The notes below the pieces were generated by a model. The model ran no database searches and had not been told where the DNA came from. It saw only the letters and a program-made list of their open reading frames with translations. A DNA stretch of 64,000 bases from Anodontia alba. Lineage: Eukaryota; Mollusca; Bivalvia; Lucinida; Lucinidae. Below are positions 24,006-34,004 of this stretch, piece by piece. The stretch covers positions 41,140,018 through 41,204,017 of the forward strand of contig OZ024837.1 of assembly GCA_964016985.1 (NCBI GenBank), written 5' to 3'. The translations under genes were made by a program, and so were the position numbers. Positions within the stretch are counted from its first letter, which is position 1, and every line of letters begins with the position of its first letter.

Positions 24006-24376
24006 AATGAGCTCTCTGAAATATTTTGAAATATCCGTACCTCGACATATCAGATATTCAGTATTGAGGACAAAATAAATCGAACAACCACATTTAACAA
24101 ATAAATATGTAATCTGACTCTTGAAGTTGTAGGAGATATTGAAAATATTGTGGAAAAGAGGGAAGCAATTTCTCAAAAGTTTAGTTTGATAAGCGGTAGT
24201 TTGAATTATCAAGCAAGTCGACTGTAGAATTGCTCCTTAGGAGCAATTTCTCCTCTTTTCTACAATATTTTGTTACCTGTTGTTAGATTTCCATGTTGAA
24301 AACAGGGATCAGATTTTCACTCAAAATAAGCAGTTATTAGAGATAAGCGAGGCCGAGATAACGCAAGTCCACTGTA
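23989..24376. mobile_element. Family P pogo/Tigger-like MITE, rearranged
   Basis: Outer blocks TAGTCGACTCTCGAAGC and CGAGATAACGCAAGTCCACT are the family ends. Internal parts include AATATTGTGGAAAAGAG and ATTGCTCCTTAGGAGCAATT. A second element end (CGGTAGTTTGAATTATCAAG) is embedded near 24195-24230. Confidence 0.65.
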
Positions 24377-24639
24377 AATTAATTTCTCAACACTGGAACA
24401 AAGATGAGGGCACTGTCACAGCTAAAGAAAGCCAATAGTATAGCAATGGTGAGCACGACCGAAGACGAACATGGTCAGCTACAAACCGTCTAGAAAGGGT
24501 GCAGGAAAGTAAATAAAAATAAAACAGAAAGTCACAAATGTGTCTCGCTTCATTAATTGACAAATATTGTAGTACTATATACTCGAAATGAGTTGTAATA
24601 ATTTTGTCACAGTCTTTGTTCACAGACTCTTTAAATTAA

Positions 24640-24982
24640 CTAGAAAGTTTGTTTACTAAATAATCAAAAAAATAAATGAATAAATAAACAACAAATGCCG
24701 TCCACAAATATTTAAAGTCAACGTGCTAAAGTGTGTCTAGCAGATTCTCACACATTTAAGGGGACTAAATATTGTTGGTATTTTTCTGCATTTTTACAAG
24801 GGAGACTGTTTTGTGACTTCCTGTTTGCTTGGCTCCATACCACTCCGTTCTGAATAAGTGCCTACACTGAAACCAACTAATTTGCTCTCAGGGGATGCAA
24901 TTTCTTGTAGATCCCTTTTCAGAAGTGAGGCAAGAACAATTTCTCAGAGTTTGCCACAGATCTCGCTTTATGTTTATTTATT
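24640..24982. other. Unassigned AT-rich sequence
   Basis: No supported feature seen. Confidence 0.4.
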
Positions 24983-25155
24983 TACAGTCAACTCTCGTTA
25001 TCTCGACTACGCTTATCTCGACTAACCGCTTATCTCGAAGTTAAAATCTGGTCCCTGTTTTAACATGGAAATCTAACAACAGGTAACAAATTATTGTGGA
25101 AAAGAGGAGAAATTGTTCCTAAGGAGCAATTTCACCTCTTTTCCACAATATTTTT
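24983..25155 (+). mobile_element. Family P MITE, left half plus central hairpin
   Basis: TACAGTCAACTCTCGTTATC, GCTTATCTCGAAGTTAAAA, GGTCCCTGTTTTAACATGG, then AGAAATTGTTCCTAAGGAGC and its complementary arm. The right half is absent. Confidence 0.7.
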
Positions 25156-25157
25156 AA

Positions 25158-25264
25158 TACAGTTGACTCTCACTATCTCAAACATTGATAACTCAAACTA
25201 CCGCTTGTCAAACTGAACTTTTGATTATGGTCCCTTAGAGTTTGAGATAACGAGAGTCTAGTGT
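25158..25264. mobile_element. Short complete P-like MITE (about 107 bp)
   Basis: The ends TACAGTTGACTCTCACTATC and GATAACGAGAGTCTAGTGTA are inverted repeats. TATCTCAAAC and GTTTGAGATA extend them inward. A relative at 45667-45740 is broken by a family A insertion. Confidence 0.7.
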
Positions 25265-26090
25265 ATTTTTTTAAACACGTGCCTTTAAAGACAAAAGTAT
25301 CATATTACTGAGCATATGAAATTAATGTAACCAGACTTATCAAAGTTAGTTTCTATTGCAATAATAGTTTTAGTGCAAGCTTCGCACAAAACACTTTCAC
25401 ATTTTAATGCGTTTTCAATATTTTTTTGTCGATACTGAAACATACAAGTGATTAAAATCAACAAATTAAGTAAAACTTACTCTCAAACATGCATTTAGAT
25501 TATTTTTAAATCTTAATATTGACAGAAAATGATTAACATTTTCTTTAACTTTGTAGTAAATGTAGTGTTAAAGATTGTTGATATCATAAAAAGGTTCCCA
25601 TTTTTTTCTTGAATTACAGTTGCTCCATTATTTATTATAAAACATTACATAAAACGACACAATTTTAAGTGGGTTTATTACCAACTTACAACAGTGTCAT
25701 CGTATGTAATGCATTCAGGAGGAATTGTATCATACCGTTTTTGAATTGCAATAATATCTATTTCATATTCTTGAGATATTTTTTTTCTGAATAAGAGACG
25801 ACTAAATCCCTTAATACATATTCCACTGTATCCTGCGGTTTACAAAATCATTTGATGTTGTTAAGTAAATCTCTTAATCAAATTCCAGTGGTTGATGATT
25901 TTAGTAGATATACAACCTTTTACCATGATAAGAATCATTTTTAAAAAAAATTTAATCCGTGTTTGCCTGTATTTATGAATGTTATTTATCCCTCGTGCAT
26001 ATAAATCAATGATATTCACTGAATTAATTGGCCGGAAACAAAATCAGGTGTTCATATTGGCAGCTAATACCGGGTTTATCCTAAATATTT
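25265..26090. other. AT-rich unassigned sequence
   Basis: No repeat or exon recognised. Confidence 0.45.
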
Positions 26091-26180
26091 AATTTTTACA
26101 ACTCTGTGGGCAAATTCAGCAGACGACAAACTGATGATATTTTTCTTAGTTTTCCCAGAAAACAGGATTCGTGTATGTAA
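26091..26180. mobile_element. Family F left-end fragment
   Basis: AACTCTGTGGGCAAATTCAG, CAGACGACAAACTGATGATA and CCCAGAAAACAGGATTC match F only up to the centre. Confidence 0.55.
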
Positions 26181-26353
26181 TGATTCATTGATGAGTTAGA
26201 AGATCTCACAAGGACCAAACAAAGATATATTTTTATCACTATGGAAGCTGAGGGCGAAGGTTGGGATCCTTAAAGCTAGCTTACGCCGCCCCCTCCCCCC
26301 CTCGTTCACCACACCCCAACCCCTCATGCCATGTTTTATTTCTCTGCAATGAA

Positions 26354-26659
26354 CCGGCCTCGGTGGCTCAGTTGGATGCGCCGTCCGACTGGAGACCAGG
26401 AGGTCGCGGGTTCAACCCCCGCCGAGGTCGGCAACATTCTTTCGTGGAGATTGATCATGAAATATTTTCTACGGTCATTCTCTCCCTTCCGCTGATTCAA
26501 GAAGGGCAGTTGTCAGTTTCTGGCGAAAGAATGTGCACAATACTGGTTAACCGCCTAGAGGACTAAGCCTGCCCAGTAAACGTGTGGTTAGGTAAACTGA
26601 CCGCGCTCGACATGACCCCATTGGGTTGACTGGGCCGTAAAACCTCAACACAAACAAAA
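26354..26659 (+). mobile_element. tRNA-derived SINE with 14-bp target duplication
   Basis: The head has an A box TGGCTCAGTTGG (26364-26375) and a B box GGTTCAACCCC (26409-26419), RNA polymerase III promoter elements. The body ends GGGCCGTAAAACCTCAACAC with a short CAAACAAAA tail. TTCTCTGCAATGAA flanks both sides (26340-26353 and 26660-26673), direct evidence of target-primed retrotransposition. It would depend on a LINE that is not visible here. The open frame across it is not a gene. The source tRNA could not be assigned with confidence. Confidence 0.88.
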
Positions 26660-26724
26660 TTCTCTGCAATGAAAAAAAAATAGAATGTGGAAAGTCGTCT
26701 CTACAATTTTGCTTATCACTTTAA

Positions 26725-27010
26725 GGGTTAATGGAGTCATTTGGTAAAGATCTGCGCCGTTTGCGATTCCTCTAACGGAGACTATTTGCTTAAAATGTAA
26801 AAAGAAGAAAAAATAAGAAAAATACATCAATATCTCGTATCTGCTGAGAATTTTACCCGAATGCTAAGCGTTAAAGATATTCATCAATCCTCTACCAAAC
26901 TGTAATCTTGAAACGTCTATTTGAGGACCCGACGGCGTGTCTAAAGTGTGCCATAAAGCACACTTTAGACACGTCGTCGGGTCCTCAAATACCAGATGAC
27001 TCCATTAACC
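26725..27010. mobile_element. Foldback element with GTTAATGGAGTCAT ends and a strong hairpin
   Basis: GGGTTAATGGAGTCATTTGG (26725-26744) and CCAGATGACTCCATTAACCT (26992-27011) are inverted ends. Inside, 26919-26951 and 26958-26990 form a 33-bp stem with one mismatch around CATAAA; the arm begins ATTTGAGGACCCGACG. A family F right-end fragment (GAATTTTACCCGAATGC) is nested near 26840. Confidence 0.7.
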
Positions 27011-27196
27011 TATAAAGAGATAAGCTAAATTGTAGCAGACGGCATTCGACATTGTATTGTTTATTTTAATTTCAGAGGAAATAAAACTTGGCATTTTCAT
27101 CTGAAGCGTCTGCTGGATAAGCCTTCTTTTCTCTGATAAATACAAAACAGTCAAAATGTCTTCTGCTGAGTTGTGATTAGCGCTTTAAGTGTTAAT
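27003..27196. mobile_element. Family F palindromic MITE, degenerate
   Basis: Landmarks GTAGCAGACGGCATTCGACA, CATCTGAAGCGTCTGCTGG and GTCTTCTGCTGAGTTGTGAT, ending GCGCTTTAAGTGTTAAT. Confidence 0.55.
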
Positions 27197-27231
27197 CTGA
27201 GTTTACAATGTTTCATAGGTAATTTGTATGA

Positions 27232-27450
27232 GCAGATGTAAATATAAGAGTGATCTTAGCAGATGTAAATATAAGAGTGATCTTAGCAGATGTAAATATG
27301 AGTGATCTGAGCAGATGTAAATATAAGAGGGATCTGAGCAGATATAAATATGAGTGATCTTAGCAGATGTAAATATAAGAGTGATCTGAGCAGATGTAAA
27401 TATAAGAGTGATCTGAGCAGATGTAAACATGAGAGTGATCTGAGCAGATT
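27232..27450. repeat. Tandem array of 25/27-bp units
   Basis: The unit GCAGATGTAAATATAAGAG plus TGATCTTA/TGATCTGA starts at 27232, 27259, 27286, 27311, 27338, 27363, 27390, 27417 and 27444. Two of the spacings are 25 bp (27286-27311 and 27338-27363); the other six are 27 bp. Confidence 0.92.
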
Positions 27451-27452
27451 CT

Positions 27453-27720
27453 TTAATCCGTTGAAGACTGAATAGACACCCCTTCACCACAAATACACAC
27501 ACACACACACAATATATATATATATATATATATTGAAAGAGTCCAATTTTAATTTTAGGTTTGTCCGGCTCTGATATTTAGATATTTCTAGAGAAAAATG
27601 GCTAAACTATTTGCAAACAGTGAAGACCCTGATCAGACGCCGCGTTATGCGGCGTCTGATCTGGGTCTGCACTATTTGCCAATTACCCTTTCTGGGGTCT
27701 CCTGACTACAATGGGTTAAA
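27453..27720 (+). mobile_element. Family M MITE with CA/TA microsatellite inside
   Basis: The ends TTAATCCGTTGAAGACTGAA and CCTGACTACAATGGGTTAAA match family M. It carries GATCAGACGCCGCGTTATGC/GGCGTCTGATC. A (CA)n-(TA)n run at 27490-27533 expanded near the left end. Confidence 0.7.
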
Positions 27721-28010
27721 AGAAATCATATACGTTTCAATGCAAGTAATGTAAGATTGAGCCTGTAGGCAAAATAATAAAGAGCATGAAGAAGATAAAA
27801 AAAAAAGCGCTCAGGCCAGCTACTGGAAACCTCTCTCTGTTCACATAGCAATAAATGGGTAGCATTTTGGGATTGGGCTACATGGTACACGATATGCTTT
27901 AACTCCCTGCGCCCATGTAGAATAAATGTGTACCAAAAACACATGTGTATGATAACGGATATAGTCGATGAAATAGTTGCTGCATGTGCCACAAAAATAT
28001 TTGTTAAATA

Positions 28011-28146
28011 GGGCTGCGTTCAGAAGTGCTGTGATAGCGATTGTTTTGAAGTAGATCCCTGTACATGTACCTTACGAAAAGCGCCATCAGGAGCAGGGGT
28101 TCAGGGCAAGACAACCTCGGGTAACTTGCACTTCTGAACGCGGCCC
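28011..28146. mobile_element. Short hAT-like MITE
   Basis: GGGCTGCGTTCAGAAGTGC at the left and GCACTTCTGAACGCGGCCC at the right are 19-bp inverted ends with one mismatch. On the minus strand the right end reads CAGGGCCGCG, and CAGGG is typical of hAT ends. No clear 8-bp duplication is seen, so the superfamily is inferred. Confidence 0.65.
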
Positions 28147-28338
28147 TGATCCAGTGCTTTGATTATGTTATTTTCTGGTCATGCAAACAGGAGAAGAATA
28201 TTGTCACAAATGTATTTGTAAATAAGTAATATATTAATAAATTTATATTACATAAAGGCTGAACATAGTATACATGTACCAGTATACATATTGATGGCTA
28301 TTTATGCTGTAATATCCATGACGTCACGCTACTGCTTC
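28147..28338. other. Unassigned AT-rich sequence
   Basis: Nothing recognised between the hAT-like element and the family F copy. Confidence 0.4.
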
Positions 28339-28520
28339 TTAACCTTCACAACTCTCTGGGCTCATTCAGCAGATGACAAATTTATATTATTTTCTTATTT
28401 TTCCCAGAAAATATGATCCATTGGAGACAATTTTCATGAAATATCAAATCCTGTTTTCTGGGAAAAATAAGATAAATATTTCAATATGCCGTCTGCTGAA
28501 AATTTTACCCAAATTGATAA
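28339..28520. mobile_element. Family F palindromic MITE
   Basis: TTAACCTTCACAACTCTCTG, AATTT with ATTCAGCAGATGAC, central ATTGGAGACAATTTTCATG, then GCCGTCTGCTGAAAATTTTA. Confidence 0.7.
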
Positions 28521-28812
28521 ATACAGTGCATTTATATAATAAGCTTAAAATCGCCAAAGAGACATAACTCATGCAGGTATTCGCTACAAAAACAAAACTG
28601 AATACCTCCTAGTTTGTCATCGAATAAAATTTCTGACTGTGATTTTTCTTCCCCTTTTGTCTAGCTAGATCATATTGGTATTAGCCGTGGTCACCACCAC
28701 TACTACCAATATGGTTTAGCTGGAAAAAATAGGAAGAAACACCATTACGTAAGCATTACGTATGAACATAGATGTTATGTTTAAAAATCAACCTAGCATT
28801 GTATTTATCCGC

Positions 28813-29517
28813 TGCAGGGCTGCCCACTTTGCACTTTTTTTTTATTTTCATTAGTCATTTTTTCGTGTTGCCATACTATTAAAATGGCCAACTTTTTCAA
28901 CTGCTTCCCACTTCGCATTCGGTTTTGTTTTCATGTACTATATTTTCTCGGTTGTCATCCTTTCCTATTGGCCAGCTTCTTCAACGGCTGTCCACTTTAC
29001 ATTCGATTTTGTATTCCTGTGTTATATTTTCTTGTTGCCATACTATCATAGTTGTCAACTTTTTCAACGGCTGCCCACTTTGCATTCGGTTTTGTCTTCA
29101 TATGTCATATTTTCTTGTTGCCATACTATTATAATGGCCAACTTCAACGGCTGCATACTTTGCATTCGGTTCTTTTTTCATGTGTCATATTTTCTCGTTG
29201 TCACATTATCATAATGGTCACCTGCTTCAACGGCTGTCCACTTTGCATTCTGTTTTCTTTTCATGTGTGCCATATTTTCTCGTTGTCCTACGATCATCAT
29301 GGTCAACGTCTTCAACGGCTGTCCACTTTGCTTCCTGCTTTGTATTCATATGTATGATATTTTCTCATTGTCATACTATCATAATAGTTGACTTCTTCAA
29401 CGGTTTCCCACTTTGCATTCGGTTTTGTTTTCATGTGTATCATGATTTCTCGTTGCCACACTATCGTAATGGTTTATTTTCTTCAAAGGCTGCCCTCTTT
29501 GCATTCGGTTTTGATTT
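28813..29517 (+). repeat. Tandem array of about 84-bp units, left part
   Basis: Units share CTTCAACGGCTGCCCACTTT, GCATTCGGTTTTG, TTTCATGTGTCATATTTTCT and CGTTGCCATACTATCATAAT, with anchors near 28983, 29063, 29145, 29229, 29314 and 29396. Overlapping frames rich in Phe/Cys/His come from the repeat, not from a gene. Confidence 0.85.
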
Positions 29518-29790
29518 CATCACGAAAACACGCCTATATAATTTTGACCCCCTTAAACCCCACTTTTATATAGTAAAACTGGGGTTAACGGGGGTATATA
29601 TTATTTTTCTTATTTTGCTAAGAAACATAGATTGTGGGTACTCTTTAGAACCGCCTCGCCGAGGCGGTTCTAACGAGTACCCACAATCTATGTTTTAAGC
29701 AAAACTATGAAAAAGATCAGAATTTTTTATGTGAAAATTTTCCTTATTTTTGATTGTAAAATTTTCAAATTGAATATATTTTTCGTAATC
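29518..29790 (+). mobile_element. Family A MITE inside the 84-bp array
   Basis: It runs from CATCACGAAAACACGCCTAT to ATTTTTCGTAATC (last base changed). Joining the flanks (GATTT|CATATG) restores the array unit without duplication. Confidence 0.9.
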
Positions 29791-30127
29791 CATATGTGGT
29801 ATATTTTTATCAACTTTTTCAACAGCTGCCCACTTTGCTTTCTGTTTTGTTTTTATGTGTGTCATATTTTTTCGTTGTCATACTACCGTAATGATCAACA
29901 TATCAACAGCTACCCATTTTGCTTTCTGTTTTATTTTTATTTGTGTCATATATTCTCGTTGTCATACTACCATAATGATCAACTTTTTCAACGGCTGCCC
30001 ACTTTGCTTTCTGCTCTGTGTTCATGTGTTTCATATTTTCTCGTTGTCATACTATTATACATGTCAACCTCTTCAATGGCTGTCCACTTTGCTGTCTGTT
30101 TGTTTTCATATGTACTATTTTCTCGTT
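29791..30127 (+). repeat. Tandem array of about 84-bp units, right part
   Basis: It continues the array after the insertion, with unit anchors near 29819, 29905, 29990 and 30074 (CAACAGCTGCCCACTTTGCT). Confidence 0.85.
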
Positions 30128-30149
30128 AAGAAGAAACAACTCTGTCAAA

Positions 30150-30255
30150 ATTGCTTTGCCCTTTCAGAAAAGGGGTCACCTCTACAAGAATAGAATTTAC
30201 TCCCAAAGGAAGCAAATTCTTCCCTTACAGTGTAGACCCCTTTTCAGAAGGGATT
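30150..30255. mobile_element. Foldback repeat G
   Basis: AGAAAAGGGGTC and GACCCCTTTTCAGAAGGG flank TTTACTCCCAAAGGAAGCAA with its complementary arm. Related pieces lie at 39240, 54205, 57330 and 61860. Confidence 0.5.
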
Positions 30256-30358
30256 ATGCGTGAAGTAAAGCAAACAGGAAGACATGTAAACGTTGTCTCC
30301 CTTGACGAAAATGGCAACAAAATCTACCAAGTCTACCAATTCCCCTTAATAGCAAAGT

Positions 30359-30661
30359 CACCACGAAGACATGCCTATATAAGTTTTTAACCTTCCCCCC
30401 CCCCCCCCCCCCACCCTTTAAACCCCACTTTTATATAGTAAAACTTGGGTTTACAGGGGTGTACATTATTTTTCTTATTTCTGCTCAAAAACATAGCTTT
30501 TGGTACTCGTCAGAACCGCCTCGGCGAGGCGGTTCTAACGAGTACCCACGGTCTATGTTTTGAGTAGAAATATGAAAAATATATTAGGTTTTTTATCTGA
30601 AAATTTTCAGCTTTTGGAGGTGAATTTTTCTATATATTTGAATAGGCATGTTTTCGTAATG
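30359..30661 (+). mobile_element. Family A MITE, forward, with poly-C expansion
   Basis: Full length, but the usual GACCCCC stretch has become a C-run at about 30394-30413. The core palindrome reads CGCCTCGGCGAGGCGG. Confidence 0.9.
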
Positions 30662-30984
30662 AATCAAAACTCGCATCCCATACTGATACTGTCAAACGTC
30701 CATCACATATTAAAAGAATTTTATCACTTGAAATTTGAAAAGTATCAAGCAGTCAACTATACGGTAACGGCAGCGACCCAAGATGACCGCAATAATGTTC
30801 CTATCTCGAACATTATTGACGTACCTACCGGGCACTTGACAGAACCAGACTATTAAAAGATAAAGATAGTGGTAAGTGACCAATACATGGTGACAGTACA
30901 GCTAGATGGAATGCCCGATAATGTTGTAAGTGCGGTTAAATTAGTAAGAGTGGTACACAATATATTAGGCTCGTGACGTCAAAA

Positions 30985-31200
30985 AACGTACCTGTGGACA
31001 TGTGGCCCAACGAAGACTCAGGCCAGCCTGCGCATCCGCGCAGTCTGACCAGAGTCTTCGTTGTCCGCATGAAGAAACATTGCATCCTTGGCTATCCAAA
31101 ATTTGATCGTGAAGAATTTCATCAGACTGCGCAAATGCGCAGGCTGATCTGAATCATCGCTGGGCGCACACGTCAGAGGGTATGTTTTCTCACGTTCCGG
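30985..31200. repeat. Family W double hairpin
   Basis: First stem: ACGAAGACTCAGGCCAGCCT with AGTCTGACCAGAGTCTTCGT. Second stem: AGACTGCGCAAATGCGCAGG with CTGATCTGAATCATC. TCCTTGGCTATCCAAAATTT lies between them, as in the copy at 10140-10350. Confidence 0.55.
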
Positions 31201-31453
31201 CTCATGTTGACCGGTCTGCTTTCTGTAGATATGATTATGATATTTTATTGGTTTCAAATGTGTAATGATTTATGATTTCATGTTTCAGTCAAATCGCTTC
31301 CCTTAGTCTTGAAAATTAAGTTTACAGCATTACGCAAGAACTAGCCATTGGCTTTACTACTTCGAAGCTAATACCGTATTCTGACATATAGATCTGAGCA
31401 AACAGTGAATACTTTGATCAGACGCCGCGTTCTATCACACATTAAAAATTAAT

Positions 31454-31733
31454 CATTACGAAAACACGCCTATTCAAATACACTGAAAATTTTACCACCA
31501 AAAAATGGCAATTTTTCAGATAAAAAATTCTGATATTTTTCATATTTCTGCTCAAAATATAGATTGTGGGTACTCGTTAGAACCGCCTCGCCAAGGCGGT
31601 TCTAATGAGTACCCACAATCTATGTTTTTGAGCAGAAATAAGAAAAATAATGTATACCCCTGTAAACCCCAGTTTTACTATATAAAAGTGGGGTTTAAGG
31701 GGGTCAAAATTATATAGGTTTGTTTACGTGATG
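31454..31733 (-). mobile_element. Family A MITE, reverse, full length
   Basis: CATTACGAAAACACGCCTAT to GGTTTGTTTACGTGATG. It lies about 265 bp beyond the Wnt exon donor, inside the intron. Confidence 0.92.
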
Positions 31734-31997
31734 AATCTAATTTGCGTGCGCGTGTGTGTGTGTGTCGCAGTAACTGCCATAATACATGTACCATGTAGGT
31801 AATAAATGTATGTTTTGTTGTTGTTGTGTTTTGTTTAAGGTTAGGGTTTTTGTCGTTGTCAGTTTATTTTGAAGAAGAAGAATGATATTTTGTGTGCAAA
31901 GGATAAATATACAAACACTGAATAACCGTACGATCGTCTGATCAAGTCCACTTATTGCGGATATATTTATATCACAAATTAAGTATTTTATTCTTAC

Positions 31998-32263
31998 CTT
32001 TCTCTAAAATTTTGCCAAAAATAGAACCACCGTGTCCATTTTCTTCAACAGGGCAGTTCCAGCGTCTATTTTTAAACTGATGTTGACACTCGTCCACCGC
32101 CATTCTTGCGCCTTTTGCGACTGCTAAAATAGTCCCTGGGTTTTTCGCCACAAGGCGGCGCTGTTTCTTGGTGAGTGGAAGTAATGTGGGTGATGAATAC
32201 AGATGAGCTTGTGCTGTTGGTGAGTACAAATCGTTGGATGGTTCCCCAGTCTTCGCCAAAGAC
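31998..32263 (-). CDS. Wnt1: Wnt family exon, probably exon 2 of Wnt1
   Basis: This is one internal coding exon of a secreted Wnt ligand, a lipid-modified glycoprotein that signals through Frizzled/LRP receptors. The 88 complete codons include LTKKQRRLVAKNPG, then DECQHQFKNRRWNCP with two conserved Wnt cysteines, then GGSIFGKILEKG. The acceptor reads TACTTCATTTCAG|GTC (AG at 32264-32265) and the donor AGAAAG|GTAAGA (GT at 31996-31997). The exon enters in phase 2 with G as the third base of a codon, which fits TG|G for tryptophan; Wnt1 proteins have a WW pair there. It leaves in phase 1 inside the glycine that precedes the conserved CRET block, a classic Wnt intron site. The Q-x-Q-F-x-N-R-R-W-N-C motif and the intron phases support Wnt1, but the orthology call is inferred. 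The frame is open and both splice sites are intact, so it looks functional. Exon 1 should lie above 32263 and exon 3 below 31998; neither was found. Confidence 0.85.
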
Positions 32264-32286
32264 CTGAAATGAAGTAGAGCGAAAAT

Positions 32287-32580
32287 CAAAGCACTGACAG
32301 CATTGGGGGGTCGATTGTTATTTAGTGTAAGCTGGGAAAATGGTCCTGAACGGGAACTTAAGACATTTTTTCATTTAACCTTTAACTTTCTGTAATTAAA
32401 GCAAACAGTGCAGGCCTTGATCAGACGCTGCGTACGGCTATATATAGCCGTTACCTAGATTTCGTCTTATGCGCGGTTTGATTACATTGGTCAATGATCA
32501 TCGCGAAGACAACTGCCTTAAGGAAATTTTTGGCGTTTGTATACTATGGCTCGATTGTTAACAATTGACTTAAAAACTAA
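32287..32580 (+). mobile_element. Family C element abutting the Wnt acceptor region
   Basis: Colinear with 1933-2335 (CAAAGCACTGACAGCATTGG, TTAAAGCAAACAGTGCAGGC, GATTACATTGGTCAATGATC) but the hairpin right arm is deleted: GATCAGACGCTGCG runs straight into TACGGCTATATATAGCCG. Its edge is about 22 bp from the exon acceptor AG. Confidence 0.7.
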
Positions 32581-32810
32581 TTTCAATTGTTGTATTGCTA
32601 ACGACCTAGAGTTTCGAAATATAGTTAGCTATCTTTAAGCCTTACTATTCCCGCTGAGACCTATTTTCCACTGCATGAGGAACAGAAAAAAAGTCACAGC
32701 TCATCTTTGAAAGCTCTTCATTGCCATAAAAGTCTGGACTAACAAGAAAGACTTGTTCCACTTTTCCTCAGGATCTGAAATGCTGGCCATACTCTAGGAA
32801 CTTATACACG

Positions 32811-33000
32811 CTTAGCACTCTGGGTAAAATTTTCAGCAGAAGATACTTTGAAATATTATATAATTTTCCCAGAAAACAGGATTTGATATTTCATGCAATG
32901 GAGACAATTTGCATGAAATATCAAATCCTGTTTTCTGGAAAAACATAAGACAAATATCATCAATTTGTCGTCTTCTGACTTAACCCAGGAAGTGGTAAAG
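32811..33000. mobile_element. Family F palindromic MITE
   Basis: CTTAGCACTCTGGGTAAAAT, TTCAGCAGAAGATAC, central CATGCAATGGAGACAATTTG, GTCGTCTTCTGACTTAACCC. Confidence 0.75.
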
Positions 33001-33236
33001 GTAAATAATATCTTATCAACAGGTTTTACACAATTTAGGAGAAGTGCAGTGAGAAGTTAATGTGTCCGATTACTTAGGGTAATTTCGGTATTACTAATAA
33101 CTTGTTTGGCATAAGGTTGCTGTTTCTAGGGGCCCTCGACCGTCCTCGACATCTAATTCTATCTCATCCTGTATGTACCGTATTTTCTCTAAGTATTAGG
33201 ACAGTTAGCTAGCGACATACATACATACATACATAC

Positions 33237-33237
<1 letters not shown>

Positions 33238-33270
<33 letters not shown>

Positions 33271-33271
33271 G
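33238..33271. repeat. (GACA)n microsatellite, left part
   Basis: About eight GACA units follow CATA units and stop at the family A copy at 33272. Confidence 0.95.
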
Positions 33272-33551
33272 CATTACGAAAACATGCCTATTCAAATATA
33301 TAGAAAATTTTATCTCCAAAAACTGAAAATTTTCAGATAAAAAAAAACTCAGATATTTTTCATATTTCTGCACAAAACATAGATTGTGGGTACACGTTAG
33401 AACCGCCTCGTCGAGGCGGTTCTAACGAGTACTCACAATCTATGTTTTGAGCAGAAATAAGAAAAAAATGTATACCCCTGTAAATCCCAGTTTTACTATA
33501 TAAAAGTGGGGTTTAAGGGGGTCAAAATTATATAGGTATGTTTTCGTGATG
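33272..33551 (-). mobile_element. Family A MITE inserted in a GACA microsatellite
   Basis: CATTACGAAAACATGCCTAT to GGTATGTTTTCGTGATG, with GACA repeats on both sides. Confidence 0.92.
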
Positions 33552-33556
33552 GGATG

Positions 33557-33630
<74 letters not shown>

Positions 33631-33660
33631 TAGATAGATAGATAGATAGATAGATAGGCA
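33552..33660. repeat. (GACA)n-(GATA)n microsatellite, right part
   Basis: GACA units with one GATA interruption run to about 33629, then GATA units to about 33657. Confidence 0.95.
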
Positions 33661-33780
33661 GGTAATAGGTAAGTTAGTAGGTAGGATAGATATATAGATA
33701 CCAAGCTGTATTTAGGAAACAATTTAAAGGTATATTTTACATTTATCGTCTGTTACTGTCGTCTGCGGCGGACTGTTATT

Positions 33781-33996
33781 GCTTAGCACTCTGGGTAAAG
33801 TTTTCGCTAGACGACATTTTAAATATTTTTTCTTATTTTTCCAAGAAAATAGGATTTTCACATTTCATGCAAATTGTCTCCAAGGAAGAATATGGGGACA
33901 ATTTGCATGAAATGTAAAATTCTGTTTCCTAGGAAAAATAAGAAAAATATCATCAATTTGCCATATGCTGAATTGGCTTTGAGAGTGATAATGGTT
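33781..33996. mobile_element. Family F palindromic MITE
   Basis: GCTTAGCACTCTGGGTAAAG, CATGCAAATTGTCTCCAAGG, GGGGACAATTTGCATGAAAT and CATATGCTGAATTGGCTTTG are in family order. Confidence 0.72.
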
Positions 33997-34004
33997 ATAT
34001 GGGT

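Noticed and set aside
26261..26566. 101-codon frame across 26.3-26.6 kb
   Set aside because: It spans the SINE polymerase III boxes and is explained by the retroposon.
27232..27450. Regular 27-bp units as a possible CRISPR array
   Set aside because: Units are contiguous without unique spacers, and the genome is clearly eukaryotic.
28933..30129. Long overlapping frames of up to 172 codons
   Set aside because: They are all products of the 84-bp tandem array and continue across a MITE insertion; several frames are open at once.
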